A DNA stretch of 64,000 nucleotides from Streptomyces violaceorubidus (GTDB taxonomy: Bacteria; Actinomycetota; Actinomycetes; Streptomycetales; Streptomycetaceae). The notes under the pieces are model-generated. The model searched no databases and had not been told where the DNA came from. It saw only the letters and a program-made list of their open reading frames with translations. Each line of letters starts with the position of its first letter. Within the stretch, counting starts at the first letter, position 1. Below are positions 62,094-64,000 of this stretch, in pieces. A program made the translations under genes and the position numbers. Where the stretch lies: the NCBI RefSeq assembly GCF_000717995.1, contig NZ_JODM01000012.1, forward strand, positions 1-64,000, in the 5' to 3' direction.

Positions 62094-62564
62094 TCATCGC
62101 GCAAGGTGCAGGACGACCTCGTCGATCTCCTCGCCGCGGGCCGTCGCGAACCCCCGCGCCCGCGCGCTGGTCACGAAACCGCACTTCTCCAGCACCCGGC
62201 GCGAGCCCGCGTTGTCGGCCGCCGCGCGCGCGTACAGCGGGCGGTCGGGCACCTCGGCGAGCAGGGCACGCAGCGCGGCGGTGGCCACGCCCCGCCCCCA
62301 GTACGCCCGGTCCACCCAGTACGTCACCTCGCGCTCGCCCGGCTCCCCGTACACCGCCGTGCTGCCGATGACGTCGCCGTCGCCGAGGATGGTCCGCACC
62401 ACGTCGCGGGAGGCGCGGATCCTTCTCCAGTGCGCCGAGAACGCCTCCCAGTCGGCGGGGTCCTTCGCCGTGAAGGCCGCCATCCGCAGGGCTTCGGGAT
62501 CGTTCATCTGCCGGAAGAAGACGGGCAGATCGCTGTCGTGTACCTCGCGCAGTGCGATGTGCAT
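62094..62564 (-). CDS. GNAT-family N-acetyltransferase
   Basis: 156 residues. RimJ/RimL-like: DLPVFFRQMNDPEALRMAAF at the start, acetyl-CoA motif GRGVATAALRALLAEVP near residue 92, and RVLEKCGFV near 122. Preceded by the IclR gene, three bases away, and could be cotranscribed with it. Substrate unknown. Confidence 0.87.
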   Translation of the reverse strand: MHIALREVHDSDLPVFFRQMNDPEALRMAAFTAKDPADWEAFSAHWRRIRASRDVVRTILGDGDVIGSTAVYGEPGEREVTYWVDRAYWGRGVATAALRALLAEVPDRPLYARAAADNAGSRRVLEKCGFVTSARARGFATARGEEIDEVVLHLAR

Positions 62565-62567
62565 GGA

Positions 62568-63341
62568 TCAGAGCCTACGCGTGGCCAGCGTCAGCCGGTC
62601 CCGCGCGTCGAAGAGGGCGTCCTTCACCATCTGTTCGTGCGCGGGCGTCAGCCGCGCCACCGGCACCGAGCAGCTGATCGCGTCCCGCGCGGGGGTGCGG
62701 TAGGGGACCGCCACGCCGAAGCAGCGCAGCCCCAGCGTGTTCTCCTCGCGGTCCACGGCGTAGCCCTGCTCCCGCACCAGGTGCAGCTCCTCGATGAGCT
62801 TCTCCCGGTCGGTGATGGTGTGTTCGGTCAGCGCGGGGAGCGTCTCCGGCAGCATCTTGCGGACCTGCTCGTCGCTGTACGTGCTCAGCAGCGCCTTGCC
62901 CAGCGAGGTCGAGTGCGCGGGCAGCCGGCGGCCGACCCGGGTGAACGGCCGCAGGTAGTGCTGGGACTGGCGGGTGGCCAGGTAGACCACGTTCGTGCCG
63001 TCCAGGCGCGCGAGGTGGATGGTCTCCGTCGTGTCGTCGGAGAGCCGGTCCAGCGTCGGCCGGGCCGCCGCGACCACCTCGTCGCCGTCGATGTACGAGG
63101 TGCCGACGAGCAGCGCCCGCACCCCGATGCCGTACCGCGTGCCCGTGGCGTCCGTCTCCACCCAGCCCAGCTCCACCAGCGTGCGCAGCAGCATGTACAG
63201 ACTGGACTTGGGATAACCGACGGCCTCCTGGACCGACGCGAGGGAGTGCATTCCGGGGCGCCCGGCGAAGTACTCGAGCAGCTCAACCGTCCGCACCGCG
63301 GACTTGACCTGCGCTCCGCCCCCCGTCTCGACAGCCGACAT
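62568..63341 (-). CDS. IclR-family regulator
   Basis: 257 residues. N-terminal winged helix (AVRTVELLEYFAGRPGMHSL then SVQEAVGYPKSSLYMLLRTL) and C-terminal IclR effector domain (RLPAHSTSLGKALLST, TLGLRCFGVAVPYRTP). It diverges from the semialdehyde dehydrogenase at 63463 and probably represses it. Start ATG 63339-63341 with AAGGGG-type site upstream. Confidence 0.9.
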   Translation of the reverse strand: MSAVETGGGAQVKSAVRTVELLEYFAGRPGMHSLASVQEAVGYPKSSLYMLLRTLVELGWVETDATGTRYGIGVRALLVGTSYIDGDEVVAAARPTLDRLSDDTTETIHLARLDGTNVVYLATRQSQHYLRPFTRVGRRLPAHSTSLGKALLSTYSDEQVRKMLPETLPALTEHTITDREKLIEELHLVREQGYAVDREENTLGLRCFGVAVPYRTPARDAISCSVPVARLTPAHEQMVKDALFDARDRLTLATRRL

Positions 63342-63413
63342 CGCCCTTGACCCCTTCGTTCGACGAGAAGCTGAAGATATAGTCTCGACAGCATATTCAT
63401 CAGTAGAGACAGC

Positions 63414-63429
63414 GTTCAGTATATCGAAC
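63414..63429. promoter_or_regulatory. IclR operator-like palindrome
   Basis: GTTC-AG-TATA-TC-GAAC is an inverted repeat in the AT-rich gap between the divergent IclR and dehydrogenase genes, 34 bp before the dehydrogenase GTG. A second, looser repeat (GTCTC at about 63382 and GAGAC at about 63406) lies upstream. Both suit control of the divergent pair. Confidence 0.6.
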
Positions 63430-63462
63430 GACATCTGTGCAGAGCACGTGGAGGGACCCGCG

Positions 63463-64000
63463 GTGGCAGCAGCACCAGTCTGGAGTGTCGACCCCCGTAC
63501 CGGGAAGCAGCGTGAACAGGTCGCCGTGGAAGCCACGGCCCAGGAGGTGGACGCCGCCGTCCGCGCCGCGCACGCCGCCCGGGAGGCCCTCGCCGACCGC
63601 ACCGTCCGCGCGGCCTTCCTGCGCAGCGCCGCCGACGAGCTGACGGCGGCCGAGAGCACCCTCGTCGAGGTCGCCGACGCGGAGACCGCGCTCGGCCCGG
63701 TCCGGCTCACCGGCGAACTCGCCCGCACCTGCTACCAGCTGCGGGCCTTCGCCGACATCGTCGACGAGGGCGAGTACCTCGGCGTGGTCGTCAACCACCC
63801 CGACGACACCGCCACCCCGCCCATCCCGGACCTGCGCCGCTACAAGGTGCCGCTCGGCGTCGTCGCCGTCTACTCGGCCTCCAACTTCCCCTTCGCCTTC
63901 TCCGTCCCCGGCGGCGACACCGCCAGCGCCCTCGCGGCCGGCTGCCCGGTCGTCGTCAAGGCCCACCCCGACCACCCGGCCCTGTCCGAGCTGGTCGCCA
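63463..64000 (+). CDS. 2-oxoglutarate-semialdehyde (2,5-dioxovalerate) dehydrogenase, 5' part
   Basis: The frame runs off the window after 179 residues. Start GTG 63463, GGAGGG seven bases upstream. Sequence VWSVDPRTGKQREQVAVEAT, LRSAADELTAAESTLVEVAD and VPLGVVAVYSASNFPFAFSV, then SALAAGCPVVVKAHPDHPAL, matches the NADP-dependent aldehyde dehydrogenases that oxidise 2-oxoglutarate semialdehyde. It completes the pathway from the KdgD and keto-deoxy-arabonate dehydratase products. Catalytic Cys and Glu lie beyond the edge. Confidence 0.82.
   Translation, partial: MAAAPVWSVDPRTGKQREQVAVEATAQEVDAAVRAAHAAREALADRTVRAAFLRSAADELTAAESTLVEVADAETALGPVRLTGELARTCYQLRAFADIVDEGEYLGVVVNHPDDTATPPIPDLRRYKVPLGVVAVYSASNFPFAFSVPGGDTASALAAGCPVVVKAHPDHPALSELVA

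Overview
The window is chromosomal DNA of a Streptomyces or very close relative. Evidence: very high GC, frequent GTG/TTG starts with GGAGG-type ribosome sites, four-base ATGA/GTGA gene overlaps, two Streptomyces-type palindromic repeats, OpcA, actinobacterial DapD, mycothiol-associated and SigE-type proteins, and a gene order (pgi-pgl-opcA-zwf-tal-tkt / ctaB / ctaA / sufRBDC-S-U-T / dapD / dapA) that matches the conserved Streptomyces core as I know it.

Layout. 1-6949: oxidative and non-oxidative pentose phosphate genes on the minus strand, preceded by the 3' end of pgi; zwf lacks an internal block of about 50 codons. 7327-14361: haem A synthesis (ctaB, ctaA), an ABC-2 exporter, an amidohydrolase, a nucleotidyltransferase and an AAC(3)-like acetyltransferase. 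14447-21193: complete suf Fe-S operon with its regulator SufR, a candidate SufR operator and a strong terminator. 21225-26927: SMR pump plus TetR regulator, dapD, a decayed DNA-alkylation-repair gene, a frameshifted dapA-like gene, small membrane and monooxygenase-like genes. 26958-34429: secreted nuclease, conserved unknown protein, PhoX-type phosphatase with a PHO box, an unusual circularly permuted tRNA-Asn-like RNA at 32314-32493, TetR and a double-TerD protein.

34547-64000 is mostly carbohydrate catabolism. A DeoR-controlled polyol-type ABC operon (34547-39583) is followed by uronate dehydrogenase and KdgD transcribed from mirror-image divergent promoters (40743-40851), then a GntR-headed set encoding a 2-keto-3-deoxy-sugar-acid aldolase-family dehydratase and an L-arabonate dehydratase-like enzyme, then a second ABC operon with Gfo/Idh/MocA oxidoreductase, DUF6807 protein and GH43 glycosidase, and finally secreted rhamnogalacturonan acetylesterase, pectate lyase and the remnant of a pectin methylesterase. 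An IclR regulator and a ketoglutarate-semialdehyde dehydrogenase-like gene run off the right edge. Together these read as a pectin/arabinan-to-2-oxoglutarate island: depolymerise outside, import oligosaccharides, oxidise and dehydrate sugar acids, and feed 2-oxoglutarate into the TCA cycle.

The most unusual object is the RNA at 32314-32493: a full tRNA-Asn(GTT) cloverleaf in which the 3' half precedes the 5' half, the acceptor stem is capped by a five-base loop, and the flanks form a long helix. This resembles the tRNA-mimic module of bacterial Y RNAs (YrlA), or else a permuted tRNA gene. A second theme is gene damage: several frameshifts each explained by one missing C/G in a short homopolymer (possible sequencing error), and separate larger internal deletions (zwf, the pectin methylesterase, the alkylation-repair gene) that cannot be explained that way.
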